This document shows, in pieces, positions 8,818 to 18,869 of a DNA stretch of 64,000 bases (the stretch's first letter is position 1; every line of letters begins with the position of its first letter). The DNA comes from Ochrobactrum sp. CGA5 (lineage in GTDB: Bacteria; Pseudomonadota; Alphaproteobacteria; Rhizobiales; Rhizobiaceae), in contig NZ_VCIG01000009.1 of NCBI RefSeq assembly GCF_006345815.1, positions 62,001-126,000 on the forward strand, read 5' to 3'. The notes under the pieces are model-generated. The model worked only from the letters and a program-made list of their open reading frames with translations, did no database searches and was not told the origin of the DNA. A program made the translations under genes and the position numbers.

Positions 8818-9006
8818 TCAGGAATCGAAATCTTTTTCGATGCGTTTTTCAAGCTCGACCAAATCTTCGGGCAAAGGCAAACCAGCGGCCCGCAGCGCAT
8901 TGAGCTTCTCGCGAACCGTTTCACGGATTTCATGAGCGTCTTGCGGCTGATTCACCATCTGCTCGAAAAGCAGTGCAATCTCTGCCTTGATGTCCTCGAA
9001 TGCCAT
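8818..9006 (-). CDS. Small conserved hypothetical protein, helical
   Basis: A 62-residue protein starting at ATG 9006 (MAFEDIKAEIALLFEQM). It is almost entirely predicted helix with heptad-like Leu/Ile spacing (IALLFEQM, VREKLNALRAAGLPLPEDLVELEKRIEKDF) and many charged residues, suggesting a small helical hairpin or coiled coil. There is no signal peptide. It precedes the lytic transglycosylase gene by 14 bases, so the two are probably cotranscribed. I do not recognise a characterised family. Confidence 0.7.
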   Translation of the reverse strand: MAFEDIKAEIALLFEQMVNQPQDAHEIRETVREKLNALRAAGLPLPEDLVELEKRIEKDFDS

Positions 9007-9170
9007 CCAGATCCTCTTGGCTTTACGGGAATCGGAACCCACCCGTTTCAGTCAATATTCTTTCGGTCGATGAGGATCATGTACCATGCAAAAGACGGCA
9101 AACGGAAGCGCTAAACGTCGGGGCTGCGCCAAAATGAATATTTCAAATGGTAACAAGAAGCTCCACGCAC

Positions 9171-9383
9171 TCACATAATGCGCGACAGCATCGCATCTAC
9201 AGCATTGAAATCGAAAGCAAAAATCCCAAAATCATCGAAGTCGAGACCACCATTTGGATCGAAGAGATAAATGCTCATCCAGACGAGCGCGATCACAAGC
9301 AAAATTGCCAGAACCATCAGAATCAAAAGGTGTCGTCCGAGCGCGGTCCTGCGACCCGCTCCTTCCGGCGGCGGCTTGGCCAT
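9171..9383 (-). CDS. Small single-pass membrane protein
   Basis: A 70-residue protein. A basic, Pro-rich N-terminus (MAKPPPEGAGRRTALGRH) precedes one membrane helix (LLILMVLAILLVIALVWMSIYLF) and an acidic, Phe-rich tail (DFDDFGIFAFDFNAVDAML). Charge distribution suggests the N-terminus is cytoplasmic and the tail periplasmic. It starts at ATG 9383 with AAGG upstream; a TTG six bases earlier is possible. It lies 18 bases downstream of the next small gene, probably in one operon. Function unknown. Confidence 0.55.
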   Translation of the reverse strand: MAKPPPEGAGRRTALGRHLLILMVLAILLVIALVWMSIYLFDPNGGLDFDDFGIFAFDFNAVDAMLSRIM

Positions 9384-9401
9384 GGTCAAATGCTGCCTTG
9401 T

Positions 9402-9593
9402 TCAATCGTCGTTAGTCGCGTTCAGCTCATCTGGTGGCGTGCCGTGTTCGGGCTCCGCCTGCAGATAGCCCTCGCGGACCAGCCATTTGCGCAGGATCAG
9501 CGTCGTCGCCTCGGTCTGGTTGAGACCGGGATGCCTTTCGGCAATGAAGCGCTCCAGAGCGTCGTGCACGTCATCGGGAAGATAGATGCTCAT
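9402..9593 (-). CDS. Small ribbon-helix-helix-like protein
   Basis: A 63-residue protein, MSIYLPDDVHDALERFIAER followed by helices containing NQTEATTLILRKWLVREGYL. The strand-helix-helix layout looks like a ribbon-helix-helix (CopG/Arc-type) DNA-binding fold. The start is supported by GGAGGA 8 bases upstream. It sits between the FAH-family gene and the small membrane protein on the same strand. Whether it binds DNA is inference from the fold pattern. Confidence 0.6.
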   Translation of the reverse strand: MSIYLPDDVHDALERFIAERHPGLNQTEATTLILRKWLVREGYLQAEPEHGTPPDELNATNDD

Positions 9594-9616
9594 TCATGCT
9601 CCTCCACATGAAAAAA

Positions 9617-10306
9617 TCAGACCACAGTCACGGACAGGGTGGCCACGCCGTCGACCTTGCCTTCAAGATGGTCGCCGCGCTTCACCGGCCCGACGCCCGC
9701 GGGCGTACCCGTAAAGATAAGATCACCGGGCTGCAGCTCAAAGAGCGAAGACAGGTAGGAAATGGTTTCCGCCACCTTCCAGATCATTTGGTTGAGATCG
9801 CCCGACTGGCGGGTTTCGCCATTGATGACCAGTGAAATCGCAGCCTTTTCCGGGTGGCCGACTTCCGACACCGGTACGATAGCCGAACAGGGGGCGGAAT
9901 GGTCGAAAGCCTTGGCCACTTCCCAGGGACGTCCGGCCTTTTTGGCCACGGCTTGCAGGTCGCGGCGCGTCATGTCGATGCCGACGGCGTAGCCGTAAAC
10001 ATGGTCCAGCGCCTTTTCGACAGCAATGTCGGCGCCACCGGCCTTCAGCGCCACCACAAGCTCGATCTCATGATGCACGTCCTCGGTCTTCGACGGATAA
10101 GGAAAATCACCCCCTTCGATCACGAGGTTGTCCGGGTTCTTCTGGAAGAAGAACGGCGGGTTGCGGGTCGGATCGCCGCCCATTTCGATGGCATGATCGG
10201 CATAGTTCTGGCCCACGCAGTAAATGCGATGCACGGGAAAACGCGCGTCCGTTCCCTTCACAGGCAAAAATGGCTGCGGGGGCGGCGCAAAAACATAAGT
10301 CGTCAT
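9617..10306 (-). CDS. Fumarylacetoacetate hydrolase family protein (acylpyruvase-like)
   Basis: A 229-residue enzyme of the single-domain FAH family. Features include [19 protein letters not shown], the metal-binding [14 protein letters not shown] (the Glu residues coordinate a divalent cation), [13 protein letters not shown] and the C-terminal [15 protein letters not shown]. The length matches bacterial YcgM/FAHD1-type acylpyruvate hydrolases or oxaloacetate decarboxylases (about 220 residues). Substrate cannot be fixed from sequence. It is on the same strand as frcK, with 94 bases between them and no visible terminator, so it could be read as the last gene of the frc operon. Confidence 0.85.
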   Translation of the reverse strand: MTTYVFAPPPQPFLPVKGTDARFPVHRIYCVGQNYADHAIEMGGDPTRNPPFFFQKNPDNLVIEGGDFPYPSKTEDVHHEIELVVALKAGGADIAVEKALDHVYGYAVGIDMTRRDLQAVAKKAGRPWEVAKAFDHSAPCSAIVPVSEVGHPEKAAISLVINGETRQSGDLNQMIWKVAETISYLSSLFELQPGDLIFTGTPAGVGPVKRGDHLEGKVDGVATLSVTVV

Positions 10307-10400
10307 GGGGAACTATTCCGGTCGGAAACTGATGAAGCGAATTTTGTCATCATGCAGACGCAAGCGCGTCCTCGCAAGCCTTGAAAGGCGCAATTCCCCG

Positions 10401-11042
10401 TTATCGTGCGCCGGGCCTGACGACAAAATCCGCGTTGCGCGATTGCGCCACCACCAGTTCGGCATTGGGAATATCGTTGGAAAGGGCGCGGTTTCGGGCG
10501 GTTTCGGCATCGAAGCCGAAGCTGAGCCAGCGATTAATCAGGCGGCGTTCCAGTTCGGGAAAAGGAACATCCAGATAGATCGTCATGTCGAAAAAGGGAG
10601 CAAGCTGCGCCCATGGCTGCTGATCGAGCAACAGATAATTGCCTTCGACCAAAAGCACGCGGTGCTCCGGGCCGACCGCGGATGCCGCAGCACGGGAAAG
10701 CTCCAGAGAACGGTCAAAGACCGGGATGAAGATTTCGCCCTCAGCCTGTTTCAGACGCTGCAGCAACACCGCAAATCCGGCGCAATCGAAGGTGGATGGC
10801 GAGCCCTTGCGGCCCAGCAACCCGCGCTGGTCGAGAATCCCGTCATCGAGATGAAACCCGTCCATGGGAACGACGATGGACGGCGTGTCGTCACCCTTGT
10901 TGATAGCCTGGAACAGATAGTCGGAAATGGTCGATTTCCCGGCCCCCGGCGGGCCGGCAATGGCCACGATCAGGCGCCCCTCGGTGTCCGCCAGCCGCGC
11001 AAGAATTTCCGAAGGCAGGGCTTCGCGCTCAATAGGCGTCAT
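10401..11042 (-). CDS. frcK: FrcK-like P-loop kinase of the fructose ABC transporter operon
   Basis: A 213-residue P-loop kinase of the uridine kinase/PRK fold. The Walker A motif is in AIAGPPGAGKSTISDYL (near residue 35), followed by VPMDGFHLDD, HRVLLVEGNYLLLDQ and a lid region ERRLINRWLSFGFDAETARNRA. In Sinorhizobium the fructose transporter operon is frcBCAK and the same order is present here, which is why I use the name. The kinase is thought to act on the imported sugar, but that is not proven from sequence. It starts 40 bases after frcA. Confidence 0.8.
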   Translation of the reverse strand: MTPIEREALPSEILARLADTEGRLIVAIAGPPGAGKSTISDYLFQAINKGDDTPSIVVPMDGFHLDDGILDQRGLLGRKGSPSTFDCAGFAVLLQRLKQAEGEIFIPVFDRSLELSRAAASAVGPEHRVLLVEGNYLLLDQQPWAQLAPFFDMTIYLDVPFPELERRLINRWLSFGFDAETARNRALSNDIPNAELVVAQSRNADFVVRPGAR

Positions 11043-11082
11043 GTCCGGTTTCCGTGATTCGTCCTGTCAGCTTATCAGAAGC

Positions 11083-11862
11083 TTAAGCCGTTTCCTTCGG
11101 GCTCATCGCACCGGTCATCAGGGCTACAGCGTCCGACATTGAATATTCCTTCGGGTCGATGACCGTCAGGCGACGTCCGAGCCGGTGAATATGGATGCGG
11201 TCGGCGACCTCGAACACATGCGGCATGTTGTGCGAGATGAGCACGATGGGCATGCCGCGCCGCTTCACGTCCTGAATGAGTTCCAGCACACGGCGCGATT
11301 CCTTGACGCCCAGTGCCGCCGTTGGCTCGTCCATGATGACCACCTTGGAGCCAAAGGCTGCGGCGCGCGCCACCGCAACGCCCTGACGCTGGCCGCCCGA
11401 AAGGGTTTCCACCGCCTGGCCGATGTTCTGGATCGTCATCAAGCCCAGCTCGGACAGTTTTTCGCGCGCGATCTTTTCCATCGCACCGCGATCCAGCATG
11501 CGGAACAGCGAGCCAAGCGGTCCCTTGCGGCGGATTTCACGGCCCAGAAACAGATTGTCGGCAATGGAAAGCGCGGGCGAAAGGGCAAGATTCTGATAGA
11601 CAGTCTCGATACCGGCCTGCCGGGCTTCCATCGGGGAGTGGAAGCTGACCGGTTTGCCGTCGAGCAGGATTTCGCCCTCGTCCGGCTTGATCGCGCCGGA
11701 GAGCGCCTTGATGAGCGAGGACTTGCCCGCGCCATTGTCGCCGATAACCGCGAGGATCTCGCCCGGATACAGATCGAAATCGGCGTGATCGAGGGCGGTG
11801 ACGCGACCATAGCGCTTGACCAGCCCCTTGGCGGAAAGAACAGGCGTAGTGTTCGTTTTCAT
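11083..11862 (-). CDS. frcA: FrcA, sugar ABC transporter ATP-binding protein
   Basis: A 259-residue ATPase of the carbohydrate-uptake-2 class. Walker A is GDNGAGKSSL, the signature is LSGGQRQGVAVARA, and Walker B is VVIMDEPTAAL. Unlike RbsA-type proteins it has one ATPase domain, as described for FrcA. It energises sugar import through FrcC. The start at 11862 is fixed by a 4-base ATGA overlap with the frcC stop; the longer frame to 11955 lies inside frcC. Confidence 0.92.
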   Translation of the reverse strand: MKTNTTPVLSAKGLVKRYGRVTALDHADFDLYPGEILAVIGDNGAGKSSLIKALSGAIKPDEGEILLDGKPVSFHSPMEARQAGIETVYQNLALSPALSIADNLFLGREIRRKGPLGSLFRMLDRGAMEKIAREKLSELGLMTIQNIGQAVETLSGGQRQGVAVARAAAFGSKVVIMDEPTAALGVKESRRVLELIQDVKRRGMPIVLISHNMPHVFEVADRIHIHRLGRRLTVIDPKEYSMSDAVALMTGAMSPKETA

Positions 11863-12953
11863 GCGGCAGCCTTTCTGATCCACTGGTCGATGGCGACGGC
11901 GGCAATGATGAGAACGCCGATCAGCAGATAGGTCCATTGCGGATCGGTACCCCACAAGCGCAGCCCCAGCGAAAACACACCGACGATCAACGCGCCAAAC
12001 ATGGTGCCGAGAATGGAGCCACGTCCGCCGAAGAGCGAAATGCCGCCGATCACCACGGCGGTGATGGATTCGATATTGGCGAACTGGCCCGCTGTGGGTG
12101 AAACGGAACCGAGGCGGCCAATCATCGCCCAGCCCGCAAGCGCGCAGATGATGCCGGCCAGCACATAGACCGATATGAGGATCGGCTTGACCGAGACACC
12201 GGAAAGCTGTGCCGCTTCGGGATCGTCGCCAATGGCATAAACATACCGTCCCCAGGCGGTGTGGTTCAGCACATACCAGAACAGCAGAACCAAAAGCACC
12301 ATGGCAATGACGCCATAGGTAAAGACGGCGCCGCCGATGCGGATGCTCTCGCCGAAGAATTGCAGGATTGGCGCCTCAGCCGTGATTTCCTGTGCTCTGA
12401 TGGTCTCATTGGCCGAATAGAGGAAATTGGAGGCGAGGATAACCTGCCACATGCCGAGCGTCACGATGAAGGGTGGCAGGCGCACATAGGCCACCAGAAA
12501 GCCATTGATGAAGCCGCACAGCGCACCCGTGGCAAAGCCACAGAGAACGGAAAGTTCGGCGGGAAGACCGTAGCGGAAAGTGAACTGGCCCATCACCACC
12601 GATGACAGAACCATGATGGCACCGACAGAAAGATCGATACCTGCCGTTAAAATCACAAGCGTCTGCGCCACGGCGATGATGCCGGTGATGGCGACCTGTT
12701 GCAAGATGAGCGTCAATGCAAAGGCGGAGAAAAACTTTCCGCCAAGCGTGATGCCAAACATCAACAGCGACAGGACGAGCACGATCAGCGGCACCGCTGC
12801 GGGATTATGATGCAGGAAATTCCGCATCCGATAAAGCAGCGACTGGTCGCCCGTATCGAATGAGGCGACATCGGCCGCGCTCTGCGACAGCGTCTTTTCA
12901 TAGTCCTGCATAGACGGTTTTTGTGCAGCGGAAGCCGCCTGTGGCTCACTCAT
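11859..12953 (-). CDS. frcC: FrcC, sugar ABC transporter permease
   Basis: A 364-residue inner-membrane permease of the BPD_transp_2 family, with an N-terminal cytoplasmic stretch of about 50 residues and eight to ten membrane helices. GRYVYAIGDDPEAAQLSGVSVK is the cytoplasmic EAA-like loop that contacts the ATPase, and TAVVIGGISLFGGRGSILGT is typical of ribose/fructose permeases. GCAGGAGA lies 6 bases before the ATG. It is separated from frcB by 69 bases that contain a hairpin, and its stop overlaps the frcA start. Confidence 0.92.
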   Translation of the reverse strand: MSEPQAASAAQKPSMQDYEKTLSQSAADVASFDTGDQSLLYRMRNFLHHNPAAVPLIVLVLSLLMFGITLGGKFFSAFALTLILQQVAITGIIAVAQTLVILTAGIDLSVGAIMVLSSVVMGQFTFRYGLPAELSVLCGFATGALCGFINGFLVAYVRLPPFIVTLGMWQVILASNFLYSANETIRAQEITAEAPILQFFGESIRIGGAVFTYGVIAMVLLVLLFWYVLNHTAWGRYVYAIGDDPEAAQLSGVSVKPILISVYVLAGIICALAGWAMIGRLGSVSPTAGQFANIESITAVVIGGISLFGGRGSILGTMFGALIVGVFSLGLRLWGTDPQWTYLLIGVLIIAAVAIDQWIRKAAA

Positions 12954-12976
12954 GTCTGTCTCCTGCCCGCAGAAAG

Positions 12977-13005
12977 GGTCGGCAGATCTTCCGATCTGCC
13001 GGACC
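12977..13005 (-). promoter_or_regulatory. Intercistronic hairpin between frcB and frcC
   Basis: CGGCAGATC (12980-12988) and GATCTGCCG (12993-13001) form a perfect 9-bp stem with a TTCC loop, 22 bases after the frcB stop and before the frcC ribosome site. There is no U tract. Such hairpins protect the upstream message and let the binding protein be made in excess over the membrane parts; that role is inferred here. Confidence 0.6.
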
Positions 13006-13022
13006 TGAACCCAAAGAGCCTA

Positions 13023-14054
13023 TCAGCCCCAGCACTTGTCGAGTGCGGTCTTCGTGTCGATGGAAGGAACGCCGTCAACCGGCTTGTCGGTGACAAGCGA
13101 CACGCCCGTATCGACAAAGTTCTTGCCTTCGGTCGGCTTCGGCTTTTCACCGGAGTCGGCGAATTTCTTGATCGCCTCGATGCCGAGCGCCGCCATCTGC
13201 AACGGATATTGCTGCGATGTCGCGCCGATAATGCCTTCCTGCACATTCTTGACGCCGGGGCAGCCGCCATCGATAGAGACGATCAGCACGTCCTTTTCGC
13301 GCCCGACAGCCTTCAGCGCTTCATAGGCACCAGCGGCGGCAGGTTCATTGATGGTGTGGACGACATTGATGTTCGGGTCCTTCTGGAGAAGGTTTTCCAT
13401 CGCGCGGCGTCCGCCTTCTTCATTGCCATCGGTCAGATCGCGACCGGCAATACGCGGATCGTCCTCGTCACCAAGCTTGGTCTTGTCCTTCGGATCGATA
13501 CCGAAGCCAGTGGCAAAGCCTTGATCGCGCAGCACATCAACGCTCGGCTGTGATGCCGTTAGATTGAGAAACGCCACATGCGCGTCCTTGGCCTTGTCTC
13601 CAAGCGTCGCCGCTGCCCATTTACCAACCAGTTCGCCAGCAAGGAAATTGTCAGTGGCAAAGGTCGCGTCAGCCGCGTCGGCAGGCTCCAGTGGCGTATC
13701 GAGCGCGATAATGAGCATACCCGCATCGCGCGCCTTCTGAAGCGACGGCACTATGCCCTTAGTGTCGGAAGCCGTGATGAGAATTCCCTTGGCCCCATCG
13801 GCGATGCAGGTTTCGACGGCCGCAACCTGACTTTCGGAATCTCCGTCGATCTTGCCCGCATAGGTCTTGAGATTGACGCCGAGCTCCTTGGCTTTGGCGA
13901 TGGCGCCTTCCTTCATCTTGACGAAGAACGGATTGGTGTCGGTCTTGGTGATCAGGCACGCGCCGACATCGGCAGCATTGGCCGTGCCAGCAACGGGCAA
14001 TGCAGCGCCAAGCGCGAAAGCAGCAAAAGCTGCCGACAGAACAGTCTTCTTCAT
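13023..14054 (-). CDS. frcB: FrcB, periplasmic sugar-binding protein
   Basis: A 343-residue secreted binding protein of the ribose/fructose type (Peripla_BP_4). The signal peptide is [20 protein letters not shown] with cleavage after ANA. The mature domain starts [20 protein letters not shown] and contains [32 protein letters not shown] and [16 protein letters not shown]. The start is supported by GGGAGGAG 3 bases upstream. As first gene of frcBCAK it delivers the sugar (fructose, possibly also mannose or ribose, as in Sinorhizobium) to FrcC. It is transcribed divergently from the ROK regulator across a palindromic operator. Confidence 0.92.
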   Translation of the reverse strand: MKKTVLSAAFAAFALGAALPVAGTANAADVGACLITKTDTNPFFVKMKEGAIAKAKELGVNLKTYAGKIDGDSESQVAAVETCIADGAKGILITASDTKGIVPSLQKARDAGMLIIALDTPLEPADAADATFATDNFLAGELVGKWAAATLGDKAKDAHVAFLNLTASQPSVDVLRDQGFATGFGIDPKDKTKLGDEDDPRIAGRDLTDGNEEGGRRAMENLLQKDPNINVVHTINEPAAAGAYEALKAVGREKDVLIVSIDGGCPGVKNVQEGIIGATSQQYPLQMAALGIEAIKKFADSGEKPKPTEGKNFVDTGVSLVTDKPVDGVPSIDTKTALDKCWG

Positions 14055-14114
14055 GGACTCCTCCCAGATTGAAACCGGTCCTTTTCCCCCGGCAGGGCAG
14101 AAGCAAAACACGGC

Positions 14115-14156
14115 TTTATAGGAGAGTCAATTAATAAATCCACTTGATTTATTAAT
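14115..14156 (-). promoter_or_regulatory. frcB promoter with perfect 27-bp palindrome, probable ROK repressor operator
   Basis: ATTAATAAATC (14130-14140) and GATTTATTAAT (14146-14156) are perfect 11-bp inverted arms around CACTT. On the minus strand a TATAAA -10 box (14120-14115) follows, so the palindrome covers the -35 region of frcB. A- and T-rich arms flanking a short centre are characteristic of ROK (NagC/Mlc/XylR) operators. The ROK gene diverges from the other side, making it the natural ligand. A mechanism of sugar-relieved repression is inferred. Confidence 0.75.
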
Positions 14157-14368
14157 ATGCTGTGTCACTCTGAAAGACGGAGGAGAGAGGACCGATAAAG
14201 GAAAGCGGCAGACTGGTCGTTTCATTGCGGTCTATCTTAAGCATTTGTTTTTATTTCCTATCCCTTGCAAAGAGGGCTTTTTCTCCTTCGACGGTTGGTT
14301 TAGGAATTCCGGCATTCCATGGCTGCGTTTCAAGATTGCATTCCATGGCACGGAATCTGGGAGAGGCT

Positions 14369-15700
14369 ATGGTCAGGCATAAAGTTGAAAGCGAACCAGA
14401 CAACGGGCCTGCCGATATGCCTTCCGGCACACTGTCAGGCGCCCTTTCTGGCCCCCTTTCCGGCACACCGGGACCTGCCATGCTGAAATTCACCGGACCC
14501 GGCGCGAGCGTCAATCGCGGTTCAAACCAGATCGGTGTGCGGGCCTATAATGAGCGGCTAGTTCTCGCACTCGTGCGCCGGCACGGCCAGCTTGCCCGCG
14601 CCGACATTGCGCGTCTGACCGGACTTTCGGCGCAGACGGTTTCCGTCATCATCCGTGCGCTGGAAAAAGACGGCCTCATCACGCAGGGTGAACGGGTTCG
14701 TGGCCGTGTCGGCCAGCCCTCCATGCCGATGCGCCTTGCCGCCGACGGAGTTTTCTCCTTCGGCCTCAAGATTGGACGGCGCAGCGCGGAAATCATCCTG
14801 ATGGATTTTCTGGGCGCGATCCGCGAGCGCCAGCACATCACCTATCGCTGGCCCGTGCCGGGCGAAATCCGCCGCTTCACCCTCGACAGCATCAACGCTT
14901 TCACGGCAGCGCTCGAACCGGCCAAGCGCGACCGCATTGCAGGGCTCGGAATCGCACTGCCATTTGAATTGTGGAACTGGGTCGAGGAAGTGGGCGCACC
15001 AGCCGAAGATTTGGATGCCTGGCTCGGCGCCGATCTGGTCGGCGATTTCGCCAAGTCGTTTTCGTTTCCTGTCTTCGTGCAGAATGACGGAACCGCAGCT
15101 TGTGGCGCTGAACTGACCTTCGGTCGCGGGCCTGAGTTCACTGACTTCGTTTATTTCTTCATCGGATCGTTCATCGGCGGCGGCGTGGTGCTGAACAACA
15201 CGCTCTATCCGGGCCGCACCGGCAACGCGGGCGCGCTCGGCTCCATGCCCATGCGCATGCGCGGCACGTGGGAACGCGGTGAAACCTTGCAGCTCATCGA
15301 CACCGCCTCGCTGTTCGTCCTCGAGCGCATGTTGCAGGAGCGGCATCTGCAATCCGACGATCTGTGGCTGTCACCGGAAAACTGGCGCAACTTCGGCACT
15401 CCGCTCGACGAATGGGTGGCGCTTGCCGCACGCGGGCTGGCGCATGCGGCAGTGGCAGCCGCCTCGGTGATCGACTTTCCAGCCGCCGTCATCGACGGCT
15501 GGCTGCCGGGCAATGTGCGGCACCGCATCGTGGAGGCAACCCGCGTGGAACTCTCATGTCTCGACCTGCAAGGCTTGCGCGCGCCGGAAATCATCGAGGG
15601 CAAGGTCGGTGTTCATGCCAAGGCGATGGGCGCGGCAAGCCTGCCGCTTTCCAACCGCTATCTGTTCGACCAGAGCGTGCTGTTCAAGGATGCAGGATAG
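14369..15700 (+). CDS. ROK family transcriptional regulator of the frc operon
   Basis: A 443-residue protein. The winged helix lies at about residues 60-110 (RRHGQLARADIARLTGLSAQ, TVSVIIRALEKDGLI), followed by the sugar-kinase-like ROK domain (VFVQNDGTAACGAELTFGRG, YFFIGSFIGGGVVLNNTLYP). The zinc-binding Cys cluster of canonical ROK proteins is absent from the segment after AGALGSMPMRMRGTWERGE. The start ATG 14369 has GGGAGAGG upstream; the open frame continues to 14225 without a good start. It is divergent from frcB, with a perfect palindrome between them. Its tail overlaps the convergent DUF2000 gene by 17 bases. Confidence 0.85.
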   Translation: MVRHKVESEPDNGPADMPSGTLSGALSGPLSGTPGPAMLKFTGPGASVNRGSNQIGVRAYNERLVLALVRRHGQLARADIARLTGLSAQTVSVIIRALEKDGLITQGERVRGRVGQPSMPMRLAADGVFSFGLKIGRRSAEIILMDFLGAIRERQHITYRWPVPGEIRRFTLDSINAFTAALEPAKRDRIAGLGIALPFELWNWVEEVGAPAEDLDAWLGADLVGDFAKSFSFPVFVQNDGTAACGAELTFGRGPEFTDFVYFFIGSFIGGGVVLNNTLYPGRTGNAGALGSMPMRMRGTWERGETLQLIDTASLFVLERMLQERHLQSDDLWLSPENWRNFGTPLDEWVALAARGLAHAAVAAASVIDFPAAVIDGWLPGNVRHRIVEATRVELSCLDLQGLRAPEIIEGKVGVHAKAMGAASLPLSNRYLFDQSVLFKDAG

Positions 15701-16094
15701 CTCCCTTGATCGCCTTGTCGATATCTTTCTTGGGACCATAAAGCGCAAGGCCGACCAGATCGGGCGCGTCGGCATTTTCGGCCTTGAACACGGCACGGTT
15801 GGCGACGTCATGTCCGGTCTCGAACATGGCCCGCACATAGGGCGCACGGATGAGATCGCGCTGGATTGATTGCTGCCAGGCCCGTTGGAGGACGTCCGGT
15901 GTCGCGGAGAATATCAATATCGGCTGGCCGAACAGGCAAGTATGCTTGCGGCCTGCCGCATCTTCATATGGGTCGCCCATCGCCTGTGGAACAGCGCTGG
16001 AGACGCCGGTTGCAATAAAGGCAGTCACGTTGAGCTTCTGCCAGACGGGCAGATCGTGCAGGACGATAATGGCTACTTTTGTCTCGAAAATCAT
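15684..16094 (-). CDS. DUF2000 family protein
   Basis: A 136-residue protein beginning MIFETKVAIIVLHDLPVWQKLNVTAF. The conserved features GQPILIFSATPDVLQRAWQQ and DLVGLALYGPKKDIDKAIKG match DUF2000, a small alpha/beta family of unknown biochemical role. It has no signal peptide. It lies 27 bases downstream of an AraC-type regulator on the same strand, so regulator and DUF2000 are probably one operon. The 3' end overlaps the convergent ROK gene by 17 bases. Ribosome site AGGAAG precedes the ATG. Confidence 0.82.
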   Translation of the reverse strand: MIFETKVAIIVLHDLPVWQKLNVTAFIATGVSSAVPQAMGDPYEDAAGRKHTCLFGQPILIFSATPDVLQRAWQQSIQRDLIRAPYVRAMFETGHDVANRAVFKAENADAPDLVGLALYGPKKDIDKAIKGAILHP

Positions 16095-16121
16095 CGGTGC
16101 TTCCTCTTTTCGAGAGAAGAC

Positions 16122-16982
16122 CTAGCTCTTTCCGGCTGCAATTTCTGGAACGTTTGTGCGTCCCCGGCGATAGGCGGCGGGCGTCATGCCATAGGCGCGG
16201 CGGAACCAGCGCCCCATATGGCTCTGGTCGGCAAATCCGCTGAGCGCTGCGGCATCCGCTGGCGCTACTTTCTCGCGCAACAGCCGCCGCGCTTCTGCCA
16301 GGCGTAACTGCACGAGACAGGCGTGCGGCGAGGTGCCGTACTCGCGCCGGAACCCGCGTGAAAGCTGGAAGCGGTCGGCAGCCCCCACCGCTTCCGCCAG
16401 TTCATCGAGGCCGAACTCCTCGTCGAAGCGCGCCCGCAGATAGTCCATCGCGCGGGCTGCAACCGGATGCGGAGCCACCCCTTTTTCTGTCGCCTCCTGC
16501 CCAAGATGCCGGGCAAGATGGTTCGTCACCTGGTCGCGACTGTCCTCGATCATCAGGCGCGGGGCTTCAAGGAAGATTGCCTCGCAGGCGCGGGCGACCG
16601 CCTGAAACAACAGCCCGTCATCGGCGAGCGTCTCGCGAAAGCCGATATGCGCGTCATTGCCGCCCATCGCGCTTCTCACCAGCGCTTGCGGCATATAGAG
16701 CATGTTATAGGCAAAACCATCCGCCGCGACCGCCTGCCCGTCATGGCGTTCGCCCGGCTCGATGAGAATCACGCGCCCCGGCGTACTCTGCCGCCGCCTG
16801 CCACGGCAGAAAAAATCCTGTACCCCCGCATGGGTCACGCCGACGAGCCATTCGTCATGGAAATGCATGTCATAGGCGTGACTGTGGAAACGCGCCGCCA
16901 CGGCTTCCAGGCCGGTGGCGTCGTCGCGTTTCAACCGCATCACATCGCGCGGGCCATTGATAGGGCTGACATTGTCGGTCAT
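16122..16982 (-). CDS. AraC family transcriptional regulator
   Basis: A 287-residue regulator. The N-terminal cupin-like sensor domain (FHSHAYDMHFHDEWLVGVTH through PGRVILIEPGERHDGQA) is followed by two C-terminal helix-turn-helices: LDELAEAVGAADRFQLSRGF and DAAALSGFADQSHMGRWFRR, with the AraC signature ending AYGMTPAAYRRG. I start at ATG 16982 (MTDNVSPINGPRD); a TTG at 17033 would add 17 residues. It is upstream of, and likely cotranscribed with, the DUF2000 gene. The effector is unknown. Confidence 0.85.
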   Translation of the reverse strand: MTDNVSPINGPRDVMRLKRDDATGLEAVAARFHSHAYDMHFHDEWLVGVTHAGVQDFFCRGRRRQSTPGRVILIEPGERHDGQAVAADGFAYNMLYMPQALVRSAMGGNDAHIGFRETLADDGLLFQAVARACEAIFLEAPRLMIEDSRDQVTNHLARHLGQEATEKGVAPHPVAARAMDYLRARFDEEFGLDELAEAVGAADRFQLSRGFRREYGTSPHACLVQLRLAEARRLLREKVAPADAAALSGFADQSHMGRWFRRAYGMTPAAYRRGRTNVPEIAAGKS

Positions 16983-17046
16983 GACGGAATTTGTAGCACG
17001 GCCAGCGACAAACACACGCTTTGTTATTTTCAATCAATAAGTTTGA

Positions 17047-18837
<1,791 letters not shown>

Positions 18838-18846
18838 CAAAGAAAA

Positions 18847-18866
18847 AAGGGCCGGAAACGGCCCTT
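18847..18866. terminator. Bidirectional terminator between pgm and mrp
   Basis: AAGGGCCG / CGGCCCTT with a GAAA loop, with T-rich sequence after it on the plus strand and a run of A before it (T-run for the minus strand). It lies between two converging genes and can serve both. Confidence 0.85.
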
Positions 18867-18869
18867 CTT

